Below, one piece after another: positions 53,801-61,530 of a stretch of DNA of 64,000 nucleotides; position 1 is the first letter of the stretch; the number at the start of each line of letters is the position of its first letter. The stretch spans positions 1 through 64,000 of the forward strand of contig NZ_CDBT01000027.1 of assembly GCF_000819765.1 (NCBI RefSeq), written 5' to 3'. Source of the stretch: Aeromonas bivalvium (GTDB lineage: Bacteria > Pseudomonadota > Gammaproteobacteria > Enterobacterales > Aeromonadaceae). The translations under genes were made by a program, and so were the position numbers. The notes under the pieces are model-generated. The model was given only the letters and a program-made list of their open reading frames with translations. It had not been told where the DNA came from and did not search any database.

Positions 53801-55775
53801 GGTCGGCCGCTCGGGCACCGAGCTGGTTACCCTCTATCGACGCGATGTCATGGGCCGCCTGACCAGCAAGGTGCTGCCCGATGGTCAAGAGATCAGCTTC
53901 CACTATGATGCACACGGCCAGCTCACCTCGGTAGAGGACGGTCACTGGCCCCTGGCCTTCAGCTATGACAAGGCGGGCAGGCTGACCGCCGAGCATCAGG
54001 GCTGGGCCTCCAGCTACTTCAAGCACGACGCCCTGGGCCAGCTAAGCCAATGGCGGCTGCCCGATGGCAACCGCCTCGACTACCAGCATCACAATGGCAC
54101 CCTGACCGGGATCGATCTCAATGGGAGCGAGCTGACACGCCACCAGATCGTCGCCGGGCTTGAGTTGCGCCGCAGCCAGGGCGCCCTCAGCCAGCAGTAT
54201 GAATATGACGAGCAGGGTCGGCTCACGGCCCTGAGGCTGCAGGCAGGGCAGCAGATCACCCATCAGCGCCAATACGGCTATGACAGAAGCGGCAACCTGC
54301 TGCACATCCGGGACAGTCAGCAGGGAGAGAGCCGCTATGACTATGACCCTCTTGACCGGCTGCTGGAGGTGCGCGGCGATCTGAGCGAACGCTTCCTGCA
54401 CGATCCCGCCGGCAACCTGCTCAGCCAGACCCAGGGCAGCGCCTTCACCAGCGCCCGCACCCAGGGCAACCGCCTGCTCTTTAGCGGTGATCGTCACTTC
54501 GACTATGACGAGTTTGGCCGCCTGACGACAGAGCGGTGCGGCAAGGGCCAAGCCCTGGTCACCCGCTATGAATACGACTGCCAGCATCGACTGATCCAGG
54601 CCGAGCTGCCTGATGGCAGTACGGCTCGCTACCACTACGACGCCTTTGGCCGCCGCATTCGCAAGACCCTCGCTCGGCAGGGACAGGATCCGCTCATCAC
54701 CGAGTTCCTGTGGCAGGCCAACAACCTCATCGCGGAAAGCTGCAGCGACGACACCTATCGCAGCTTCATTTACGAGCCAGGCAGCTTCAGGCCCCTGGTG
54801 CAACTGGAGGGAGAAGGGGAAGCGGCAGAGCCATATCACTACCAGCTCGATCAGATAGGCACCCCACTGGCACTCACCAGCCATAGCGGTCAGACCGCCT
54901 GGCGAGTGCGCTATCGCGCCTATGGCAATGTCTGGAAGCAGGAAATCGCCGAGGTCGAGAGCCCGCTCCGTTTTCAGGGCCAGTACCATGACGCCGAAAC
55001 CGGGCTGCACTACAACCGCCACCGCTACTACCAGCCCGACACGGGTAGATTTATCACCCCCGACCCTATTGGCTTACTCGGTGGATTAAATAACTATCGA
55101 TATGGAACCAATCCTGCGAGATGGGTTGATCCGTTAGGCCTGAGCAATCAAGATGTACTGTGTCCTGGCGGCGCGGTAAAAGCTGCAAATACAGCTGGCG
55201 CAACCAAGCCCGCGGATATGCCGATAACACAGGATAAATATGACGAGATAATAAACCTCGAGCGAGGCAACCGTCCTGAAAACCCCAAGTCATATCTTCC
55301 TAGTGAGTATGTTGATGCCCATGAGAAGCTGTTCGAAGAGCAAGGCGGTGGTTTTTTTCAATTTGCTAACTGGCTCAACCCAAAGAGTCCTCACAAAACA
55401 CTCCCCAAAGGGAAATTTGTCGGACTATCTGGAGATATGGATGTAGTATTTGACAATGCGAAGAAAATTCAAGATCCAATGAGCCGAGCAAGATACTTGG
55501 ATAAAGAGCTTGCGCTAGGCTTAAATGAAGTCCAGCTACAAGAAATCAGCCAAAGTGAGATCTACTATATTAGAATCAAGCCAGGCGACAAGCGATTCAA
55601 TTACAAAATGCCCACAGGAAATGAGCCAGGGGCACTTTCAGGAGAGTGGGTTCCTGGTGGGAAAACTAAAGGCGGAGCAAAAGAAGCCGCACTACATGGC
55701 GCAGAAAAAATCAAACACGATGGTTATGTGGATAAACTTATTAGCTATTTCGATGACGCGACGAGACTACAATGA
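50868..55775 (+). CDS. Rhs-family type VI effector with variable C-terminal toxin tip
   Basis: A 1635-residue polymorphic toxin. The N-terminal about 400 residues have no obvious PAAR motif but include a hydrophobic stretch near 225-320 (ALISWLRLLP, VVATVLFDVLVGVVLTGGAG). The RHS-cage part starts near CLNNCPVSMVTGEELL, and many YD-repeats follow (such as YDDRGQL, YDEQGRL). The core ends RHRYYQPDTGRFITPDPIGL and WVDPLGL at 1421-1425, the autoproteolytic-type junction. The tip (1426-1635, 210 residues) is AT-rich and unlike the core. It contains EWVPGGKTKGGAKEAAL near its end and is not recognised. Delivery by the neighbouring VgrG with the DUF4123 adaptor is inferred. Confidence 0.93.
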   Translation: MSNAGQQLFSQVIKDYQQSLAAYRKDAESYWLGETFGMNMEQTIKVGDQKITASTSSSEVESVVTQCPLSGTLRLVHMFESVRFIPIGNTPYKIEPVKRVKGRYVNDGPIKSGTLDAKGIAEVVQLEPGKSYRVSFYPDLHKSDLETLFASYAPVQADLVAWLTQEWNASLSQDWDRYTASGAGLGSHAGAAVSGIGKALVSVWDDLKTIYDLLAHPQENLEKLAEFGIDAAAMAATGASQIEAGLLVLQDEALLYLYANALISWLRLLPPDQQTEFGAQVVATVLFDVLVGVVLTGGAGLAARYGVKAIGAAKQSERITRLVGALVELSKKHNLAQHAQGVKKVLLAGENKLNPGKKANLDLVDGGTTTKLEQGTAVTRDHHATTRIEQADNTPDSSSPATTGSGHASQRENETCLNNCPVSMVTGEELLALDDGQLPGMLPFTFTRLYRTSAVAMDSGMGAGWSHSLSHRLARHGDTLTWWDSEAKAITLPHPTRQMPMATNRLAKAAVYLGDDADEVIVAQADSPFLHFRWQGNTGRLTALSDTYGNRLEVRHDDQGRPSRVENQAGLALRLRHDNRRITAIELQRFDGIQWQSLTTLQRYHYNSQGQLGAAENGAGERECYEYRADGVILARRLAGGASFFWEWQGEGHLARAIRHWSDVAGFDVRYDWDDEKGQVTVNNADGSQEVYQHDDNARLIRQQDPDGAVSEFVYNDKGQKVLARDGLGAETRYQYDDRGQLSLEIAPDGSQTVYHYWDGKLRKLEQGDREWRFEHNEQGDPVRRLDPLGQQTRYGYTAQGKLAWVEQADGSRIQLGWNRLGQLIEEKAADGTLTRWRYDERGRQILRQDARGAITRYEWDDADRLRQITLPGGGTRRFQYNPYGKVTHEWDEQGRETRYEYHDRLHLISRRINPDGSELKYRYDNAKRFLSQIENEHGEQHRIHYHPNGLVAEETGFDGRTSRYAYDLNGRLTEKTEVGRSGTELVTLYRRDVMGRLTSKVLPDGQEISFHYDAHGQLTSVEDGHWPLAFSYDKAGRLTAEHQGWASSYFKHDALGQLSQWRLPDGNRLDYQHHNGTLTGIDLNGSELTRHQIVAGLELRRSQGALSQQYEYDEQGRLTALRLQAGQQITHQRQYGYDRSGNLLHIRDSQQGESRYDYDPLDRLLEVRGDLSERFLHDPAGNLLSQTQGSAFTSARTQGNRLLFSGDRHFDYDEFGRLTTERCGKGQALVTRYEYDCQHRLIQAELPDGSTARYHYDAFGRRIRKTLARQGQDPLITEFLWQANNLIAESCSDDTYRSFIYEPGSFRPLVQLEGEGEAAEPYHYQLDQIGTPLALTSHSGQTAWRVRYRAYGNVWKQEIAEVESPLRFQGQYHDAETGLHYNRHRYYQPDTGRFITPDPIGLLGGLNNYRYGTNPARWVDPLGLSNQDVLCPGGAVKAANTAGATKPADMPITQDKYDEIINLERGNRPENPKSYLPSEYVDAHEKLFEEQGGGFFQFANWLNPKSPHKTLPKGKFVGLSGDMDVVFDNAKKIQDPMSRARYLDKELALGLNEVQLQEISQSEIYYIRIKPGDKRFNYKMPTGNEPGALSGEWVPGGKTKGGAKEAALHGAEKIKHDGYVDKLISYFDDATRLQ

Positions 55776-56233
55776 TGAAATTATATGAAGGTGTGGAATT
55801 TGTATCAGAGTTCAAGAAAAACCCATGTAACTTCTTTAAAGGAAAGGAAGGCTTCTTAGTGGTAGACCGCGATTGGGGAGATCATAGCCACCACCGCTCA
55901 ATAAAGTACCTCCTCACATATATTGAGAGGGGGATGTTATCACTGCAAGACCTTGAGGAAGGAGTGAATATATTTATATGTTCGCTAGACAAAGACTGTG
56001 AAGACGACTTATTTCAACTGACCGCAAACGCTTGCTATATCTACTGCTCAATATATGAAGATAACTTTTACCAGTATAGATTGAAAGATGACTTTTTTTT
56101 GCCTGGGCACGCTTGTCATAACGAAGCAAAAAGATACATTGAGAGCGTAAGTTTTAATTACAGCGATCAACACTACGTCTCTTTAATAAAGAAAGAATAC
56201 CCTCAATCAGGTTTAGCAAACATTCTACGCTGA
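55772..56233 (+). CDS. Presumed immunity protein for the intact Rhs tip
   Basis: A 153-residue soluble protein that overlaps the rhs stop by 4 nt (ATGA), the usual toxin-immunity arrangement. AT-rich like the toxin tip, and unlike the flanking core. Acidic with many aromatic residues and Cys (DNFYQYRLKDDFFLPGHACH). No family recognised. The function is inferred from position only. Confidence 0.72.
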   Translation: MMKLYEGVEFVSEFKKNPCNFFKGKEGFLVVDRDWGDHSHHRSIKYLLTYIERGMLSLQDLEEGVNIFICSLDKDCEDDLFQLTANACYIYCSIYEDNFYQYRLKDDFFLPGHACHNEAKRYIESVSFNYSDQHYVSLIKKEYPQSGLANILR

Positions 56234-56394
56234 TGCTTCTCTTTGCATGAAAGCAGTACCTATACTAGCTGAGCACTTTAAAGTGACTTATAGAAAAAAT
56301 ACTTAATAAACGAGCGCATGATTAAATAAATTTAAACAAGAATATTGCAACACCCACTATTTTTACCAAAGCGTTGTGGGTTAAGTAAGGTGGT

Positions 56395-56802
56395 GAGAGC
56401 CGCAGCGACGGCACCTATCGCAGCTTCATCTACGAGCCAGGCAGCTTCAGGCACCTGGTCCAGCTGGAGGGAAAAGGGGAAGCAGCAGAGCCATATCACT
56501 ACCAGCTCGATCAGATAGGCACCCCGCTGGCACTCACCAGCCATAGCGCTCAGACCGCTTGGCGAGTGCGCTATCGCGCCTATGGTAATGTCTGGAAGCA
56601 GGAGATCGCCGAGGTCGAGAGCCCGCTCCGTTTTCAGGGCCAGTACCATGACGCCGAAACCGGGCTGCACTACAACCGCCACCGCTACTACCAGCCCGAC
56701 ACGGGTAAATTTATCACCCCCGACCCGATAGGCTTGGCCGGTGGCTTGAACAACTACCAGTACGCCCCCAACCCCACCGGCTGGGTGGATCGCTGGGGTT
56801 GA
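56395..56802 (+). pseudogene. Displaced rhs core fragment B (frameshifted at DPLGL)
   Basis: Nearly identical to the 3' end of the intact rhs core (SFIYEPGSFRHLVQLEGKGE to WVD), but begins abruptly at 56395 with no start of its own. It reads GTGGATCGCTGGGGTTGA where the intact copies have GTGGATCC-CTGGGG type sequence: one C has been lost, so DPLGL becomes DRWG and a stop. Restoring the base would join it in frame to the tip at 56802. It is a relic of an exchanged Rhs end. Confidence 0.85.
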
Positions 56803-57290
56803 TGTTTAAAGCGGCTAATTGCCCATCAGAAGGCCCAACATCTCCCAATCCAATTGATAAGCCAAGTGAGCCACCAAGTGTAGTTGTCGCTAGAGAACGG
56901 CAAAATCAAATGCTGGTTGATGACGTGGGGTATAATATAAGTCCCACTAGCTGGGACCAATATCCGTCGATCGGGCGAGATGGGACTTTTGTAACCGATA
57001 CGCGAGGGGTGATGAAGTACTTTGAAGATGCTAGGAGTGGTGAAGTAACCATTTCAAAAATAATGGCTGCCGCTATTGAAAATGATATAGGATTAAATCC
57101 AGGGTCATTATCAGAAGGTTTTAATGTGCGAGAAATAAAAGGAATAAACAGTATGAGCCCTCGTAGCCAATTATCTGGAAACGATTATTTCAAGGGGGCT
57201 GGCCAGCATCTTCCTGGGGGCGCTCCAGAGCTAGTTATAGATTCTGTACCGACATCAACCCCGATAATGTTAAGGGTGAAAGTTGAATGA
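56802..57290 (+). CDS. Orphan Rhs toxin tip B
   Basis: A 162-residue AT-rich domain directly after the frameshifted core fragment: MFKAANCPSEGPTSPNPIDK, a middle with DGTFVTDTRGVMKYFEDAR, and an end with GNDYFKGAGQHLPGGAPEL. This looks like a polymorphic-toxin C-terminal domain of unknown activity. As it has no core, leader or good ribosome site, it is probably silent unless recombined back onto a full rhs. Its stop overlaps the next gene's start (ATGA). Confidence 0.7.
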   Translation: MFKAANCPSEGPTSPNPIDKPSEPPSVVVARERQNQMLVDDVGYNISPTSWDQYPSIGRDGTFVTDTRGVMKYFEDARSGEVTISKIMAAAIENDIGLNPGSLSEGFNVREIKGINSMSPRSQLSGNDYFKGAGQHLPGGAPELVIDSVPTSTPIMLRVKVE

Positions 57291-57616
57291 AAATAATACC
57301 GAGTGATTCAATTGTTGTATCCGAACTAGCAGGGAACACAATTAAGATAAGAGTCATTGAAAAGTCTCTGGTTAATGCAATGTCTAGCCTTGGTTTTTCT
57401 CATGATGGTGATTTTATGACCCTCACCATTATCGATGAAGAGCAAAAAATAAAAATAATAAACAATTTGATTGAACATGAAGCGCTCTTTACTTATGGGC
57501 ATGGATGGTATCCTTCAGAAGTAGTTGGTTTTTATAAGGATAAACATATGATATCGAAAGAGTACAATGTTATATCTTGGAGCAGCCCAAGCGAATACTC
57601 AATATGTAGAAAATAA
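57287..57616 (+). CDS. Presumed immunity protein for orphan tip B
   Basis: A 109-residue soluble protein overlapping the tip B stop by 4 nt. Its first part is VVSELAGNTIKIRVIEKSL and a later one YGHGWYPSEVVGFYKDKH. AT-rich. No family recognised. It is intact, so it could still protect against kin carrying toxin B. Confidence 0.68.
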   Translation: MKIIPSDSIVVSELAGNTIKIRVIEKSLVNAMSSLGFSHDGDFMTLTIIDEEQKIKIINNLIEHEALFTYGHGWYPSEVVGFYKDKHMISKEYNVISWSSPSEYSICRK

Positions 57617-57751
57617 TTTCAGTTCGGCTGTTAGCTTGATGTTACTCATTTCCACAAGAAATGACATTGAAAAGGATTCTAGGACCCACACTGTTTTGAT
57701 GCAGACGCAATGGGTTGAATAGGGGCGGACTGCTAGATAGCCGCACAACCT

Positions 57752-58793
57752 GCTACGACTACGATGCCTTCGGCCGCCGCATTCGCAAGGCGGTAACGGA
57801 CGGATCCGATGAGCAGATCACCGAGCTCCTGTGGCAGGCCAACAACCTCATCGCGGAGAGCCGCAGCGACGGCACCTATCGCAGCTTCATTTACGAGCCA
57901 GGCAGCTTCAGGCCCCTGGTCCAACTGGAGGGAGAAGGGGAAGCGGCAGAGCCATATCACTACCAGCTCGATCAGATAGGCACCCCGCTGGCGCTCACCA
58001 GCCATAGCGGTCAGACCGCCTGGCGAGTGCGCTATCGCGCCTATGGCAATGTCTGGAAGCAGGAAATCGCCGAGGTCGAGAGCCCGCTCCGTTTTCAGGG
58101 CCAGTACCATGACGCCGAAACCGGGCTGCACTACAACCGCCACCGCTACTAGCAGCCCGACACGGGTAGATTTGTCACCCCCGACCCGATAGGCTTGGCC
58201 GGTGGCTTGAACAACTACCAGTACGTCCCCAACCCCACCGGCTGGGTGGATCCTCTGGGGTTAAGCAATGTGCCGGGGCAGTGTCCTAAGAGTGATTTCC
58301 CCTCGGCCCGTTCAAGAGTCCCTCCGGAACAACAGGATGTATTCGGGCAGTTTGAACGGCATCATGCAAGACAGTTTGCGGATGACGATGCCTTAGTCAG
58401 TGCATTTGAAGAGGTGAGAGAAAAAGAATCACCATGGCCAGTGGGCTTTACGCCAAAAACGCAAACCATGAATGCTGGCGAAGAAATACGGATGATTGTA
58501 AATAGAGGTGCAGAGAATACTCCCGGGAGATTTGCCACCACTGATGACATTCCAAACTAAAGTTATGGCAGGAACATTCTTGCCATAAAAGAAGAATGGA
58601 AAGAGACCTTGGATTTAGTCGTTACCTATAGGCTAAGAAAATCTTTAGATGTACTGAGTGGGCCTGTAGGACCACAGATAGAGCGCCTACCTGACGGAAG
58701 ATATAACTACCTGCCCGGCGGGGGGGCAAGTGAAATTAAACGATGAGGCGTGGGCAGCAGCAAGACCAAACAAATATAATTAATACACTAACA
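57752..58793 (+). pseudogene. Displaced rhs core plus tip C (degenerate)
   Basis: Core homology begins near 57752 (YDYDAFGRRIRKAV) and runs to WVDPLGLSN near 58265. The core carries TAG at 58150-58152 where the intact copies have TAC (CGCTACTAC to CGCTACTAG). The tip (NVPGQCPKSDFPSARSRV onward) is stopped by TAA at 58558-58560, yet stays open in frame afterwards (SYGRNILAIKEEWKETLD). A G7 run at 58720-58726 appears to hold an extra G: dropping one lets the frame read YLPGGGQVKLNDEAW and end at 58791-58793. So three lesions in one tip module. Confidence 0.8.
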
Positions 58794-58842
58794 GCCATTA
58801 TTTTGACATTGTTAAGATAGAAGAGCTACCACAGGACTAACC

Positions 58843-59229
58843 ATGAAGCAGGACATATTCAAATATATCAAGAATGGCTCTCGTCACCTAGTATCATGGA
58901 TGCACTCAGGTGTTGAGGTAACTATAGATTGTACAGATGACACTGCTGCATTTATGTCAAAAGATCAACAACATATTGTTGTGGAAAACTGGAAAGATAA
59001 AAAGCTGGAAATTTATTCAGCTCGTGGTGACAAGCTAGGAGCCATATCAATTGAAAGCAATATGTTTAGTTATAGAGGGCTTAACTACTGTCATACTTCT
59101 TCATCAGGAATATCCATAATCGTCATACCAAAAGATGGTTTATTTGATAACCCTCATGATGATTTAATTCAACTAGATGTTGATGTTAAAAATATGAAAA
59201 TTGGTAAAAAGGTAGCCATCTATCGGTAG
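58843..59229 (+). CDS. Presumed immunity protein for degenerate tip C
   Basis: A 128-residue, AT-rich, soluble protein, with AGGA 6 nt before its ATG. Rich in Asp, Lys and Ile (HIVVENWKDKKLEIYSARGD, then GISIIVIPKDGLFDNPHDD). It follows the broken tip C by 50 nt and is itself intact, which is the pattern expected if immunity is retained after the toxin decays. No family recognised. Confidence 0.62.
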   Translation: MKQDIFKYIKNGSRHLVSWMHSGVEVTIDCTDDTAAFMSKDQQHIVVENWKDKKLEIYSARGDKLGAISIESNMFSYRGLNYCHTSSSGISIIVIPKDGLFDNPHDDLIQLDVDVKNMKIGKKVAIYR

Positions 59230-59279
59230 TCAGTGAAGAATAAAAATATTGGGACACCCACCATCGACTGCATTACCTT

Positions 59280-59327
59280 GGCACCCCGCTGGCACTCACC
59301 AGCCATAGCGGTCAGACCGCCTGGCGA
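59280..59327 (+). repeat. 48-nt relic of the rhs core
   Basis: Matches the core segment GTPLALTSHSGQTAWR of the intact rhs and both displaced copies, essentially base for base, then stops abruptly at CTGGCGA. It marks another recombination end point, read here in a different frame from the core. Confidence 0.88.
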
Positions 59328-59676
59328 TTTGGAGCAACAGATGCGCCAGGTCTACTCAGTCGAGGGACGGTATGACAGGCGAAATCGCCTCTACTTTGGC
59401 CTGGCTCCCGGTGGTTATTTTGAGGTTGTGCTAACCGGTGGCGGATTGCAACTAAGCCCTGACCTGCTGCTCACTCGCGGTATCGCCGAAGAGGTGACCG
59501 ACGATTGGTATGACAAGAAAGTTCCGGTGGCCCGCCAATATGGCATGGATGATTTCGACAAGAAATATGGCGAGCTATTCAAACAATACCCGTTGCCACT
59601 CGGTATGGACTGGGCCCCCATCATGGATGACTACCGCGCCAAACAACCCAGGACGGATCTTGAGCCAGTCAACTAA
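59328..59676 (+). pseudogene. Truncated DUF2931-like gene fused to an rhs relic
   Basis: The high-G+C remainder encodes RQVYSVEGRYDRRNRLYFGL and VLTGGGLQLSPDLLLTRGIA, then AEEVTDDWYDKKVPVARQYG and a PxxMDWAP-type end. By eye this resembles the C-terminal half of DUF2931 proteins often found beside Aeromonas vgrG/rhs loci. The N-terminal half and lipoprotein signal are missing, replaced by the 48-nt rhs relic. An open frame from 59233 exists, but its first 30 codons are chimeric, so a functional product is unlikely. Confidence 0.6.
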
Positions 59677-59974
59677 ACACTCTTGACCACAATGTTGGCC
59701 ATCTGCATTCAGGCGGTCAACATTCCCTCTCTACACCGTCATTACCATCCTGTGCTCCCCGCTGAAAGTCACCGCGACGGCTGGCCGGAAAGAGGCCCCC
59801 TGAGCCAAGCCCAACCTCTGGACAACAAGCAGGGCAGTCCTCAAGCCCAAAGGAATAGAAAGATCGGGCATCCTCGATGCCAACAATATGCGAATAGTCC
59901 TGATACGGCAGCTAACTGTCCCAACCAGCCATTCGCCAACAGCCATTCACTAACCACCCCGTGAACCAATTACC
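59677..59974. other. Gap between the rhs island and the Sel1 gene
   Basis: 298 nt. I see no gene, terminator with U-run, or repeat of the rhs core here. It presumably holds the promoter of the Sel1-repeat gene. Confidence 0.5.
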
Positions 59975-61342
59975 ATGAAAAAACTCTCCCCCGTATTGCT
60001 TGTATTACTGCTCGCCGGCTGTATCAGCCAGTCCAGCCACGTATCCGATGCCGAGTTGCAAACCGCCGCCCAGCAGGGCCAGGGTCAGGCCCAGTATGAG
60101 CTGGCCGAGCGACTGGCTGCCAAGCCTGACTATCCTGCAGCCATGGGCTGGATGAAACGGGCCAGCGAGCTTGGCACTCTCAACACAGACGCCGAACTGA
60201 GGGGCAAGGCGGCGCTGCAGGTCGGCAACTGGTATCAGGCCGGCCTGGGTGAGCCCAGAAACCTGACTCGGGCCAGAGAATGGTGGCAAAACGCCGCCAG
60301 GCTCGGCAACGAGGAGGCCGGTTATCAACTTGGCCTCGATTGCCAGACCCGCCACGGGGGCAAGTTGGTCGAGGAGTGTCTCGACTGGCTGACCCCGGCC
60401 GCCGAAGAGGGCCATGCACAGGCTCAGTTGCTGCTGGGACAGTGGTATGCCACTCAGCCCGATGGCAGCGAGGAGGCGCTGCACTGGCTGACCGCGTCCG
60501 CCAAGCGGGGAGATCGCCAGGCTCAGTACCAGCTGGGGCAGCGTTATGAGCAGGGGCTCGGCGTCACCCAGAGTCAAGAGATCGCCACCCAATGGTATAA
60601 GCAGGCCGCCGACCAGCAACAGCCCGACGCCCTGCTGATCCTGGCCAAACGAGCCGATGCCAAAGAGGCCACCGATCTCTACCAAAGAGCCGCCGATGGG
60701 GGCTCCGCCGAGGCGCAGCTCTGGCTGGGCCTAGCCTATATGAAGGGGGATCCTCTGGCACACAACCCGAGCCAGGGACACTACTGGCTCACCCTGGCGG
60801 CAGGACAGGGCAACCATGAGGCCGAGTATCAGCTCAGCTTGCAGCAGAGCGAGGCCGATCAGCGGGAACGCTGGCTGACCCTGGCCGCCGATGGCGGTCT
60901 GGCCCGCGCCCAGTACGATCTGGGTCAGTTGCACCAGCAGGCGGGTGATCTCGAGGGGGCAAGGCGCGAATATGCCAGAGCGGCGGCGCAGCATGAGGTG
61001 GATGCCCGCTACGCCTATGGCGAGATGCTCCGCCTGGGCCAGGGGGGCAAGGCCGACTATGGCGCCGCCTTCAAGGAGTATCGCCTGGCCGCCAATCAGG
61101 GCCACCAGCCGTCCCAATACCGCATGGGCATGATGCGTGAACAGGGACTGGGGGCGCCGCGCAACCAGATCCAGGCCTATGCCTGGTACCTGCTCGCGGC
61201 CACCAATGGCGAGCCGCAAGCGTCCCAGGCCCGCGACGAGCTGGAGCAGGCCCTGCAAGCCAAGGAGAAACAGGCGGGCCAGAAGCTGGCACAACACTGG
61301 TACGTCAAGCTGGGGGGGCAGGCCCATCCCTTCCCCGGTTGA
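59975..61342 (+). CDS. Sel1-repeat lipoprotein
   Basis: 455 residues: a lipoprotein signal (SPVLLVLLLAGC, Cys16) followed by about ten Sel1/TPR-like repeats of about 36 residues with the pattern A-x-x-Q-x-x-L-G-x-x-Y (AQYQLGQRYEQGLGV, AEAQLWLGLAYMKGD, SQYRMGMMREQGLG). Such solenoids bind protein partners, and a lipidated form probably sits on the inner face of the outer membrane. No enzymatic domain. Whether it is linked to the adjacent T6SS island is unclear. Confidence 0.87.
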   Translation: MKKLSPVLLVLLLAGCISQSSHVSDAELQTAAQQGQGQAQYELAERLAAKPDYPAAMGWMKRASELGTLNTDAELRGKAALQVGNWYQAGLGEPRNLTRAREWWQNAARLGNEEAGYQLGLDCQTRHGGKLVEECLDWLTPAAEEGHAQAQLLLGQWYATQPDGSEEALHWLTASAKRGDRQAQYQLGQRYEQGLGVTQSQEIATQWYKQAADQQQPDALLILAKRADAKEATDLYQRAADGGSAEAQLWLGLAYMKGDPLAHNPSQGHYWLTLAAGQGNHEAEYQLSLQQSEADQRERWLTLAADGGLARAQYDLGQLHQQAGDLEGARREYARAAAQHEVDARYAYGEMLRLGQGGKADYGAAFKEYRLAANQGHQPSQYRMGMMREQGLGAPRNQIQAYAWYLLAATNGEPQASQARDELEQALQAKEKQAGQKLAQHWYVKLGGQAHPFPG

Positions 61343-61530
61343 GCCCCTCGTCCCTACGCAAGCAAGAAACCCTTCACGGCTCGCCGCGAGTTTCCTTATC
61401 ATAGGGGTCGATGTCGCCCGCCGTTGGGGCGTGCCCGCAGCAAGCGGCGGGTCGCATCCTGGCCCGGCGCCACGGGCCATGGCATCACGATCTCCGATCG
61501 GCCCCCAGGGGCCGGTTTTATTGGTAGTGA

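Noticed and set aside
50868-55140. Possible DNA repeats or CRISPR-like array within rhs
   Set aside because: The periodicity is that of YD-repeat codons, with degenerate spacing and no conserved DNA unit.
57617-57751. Insertion-sequence remnants between rhs modules
   Set aside because: No terminal inverted repeats, target duplications or transposase fragments are visible between the modules.
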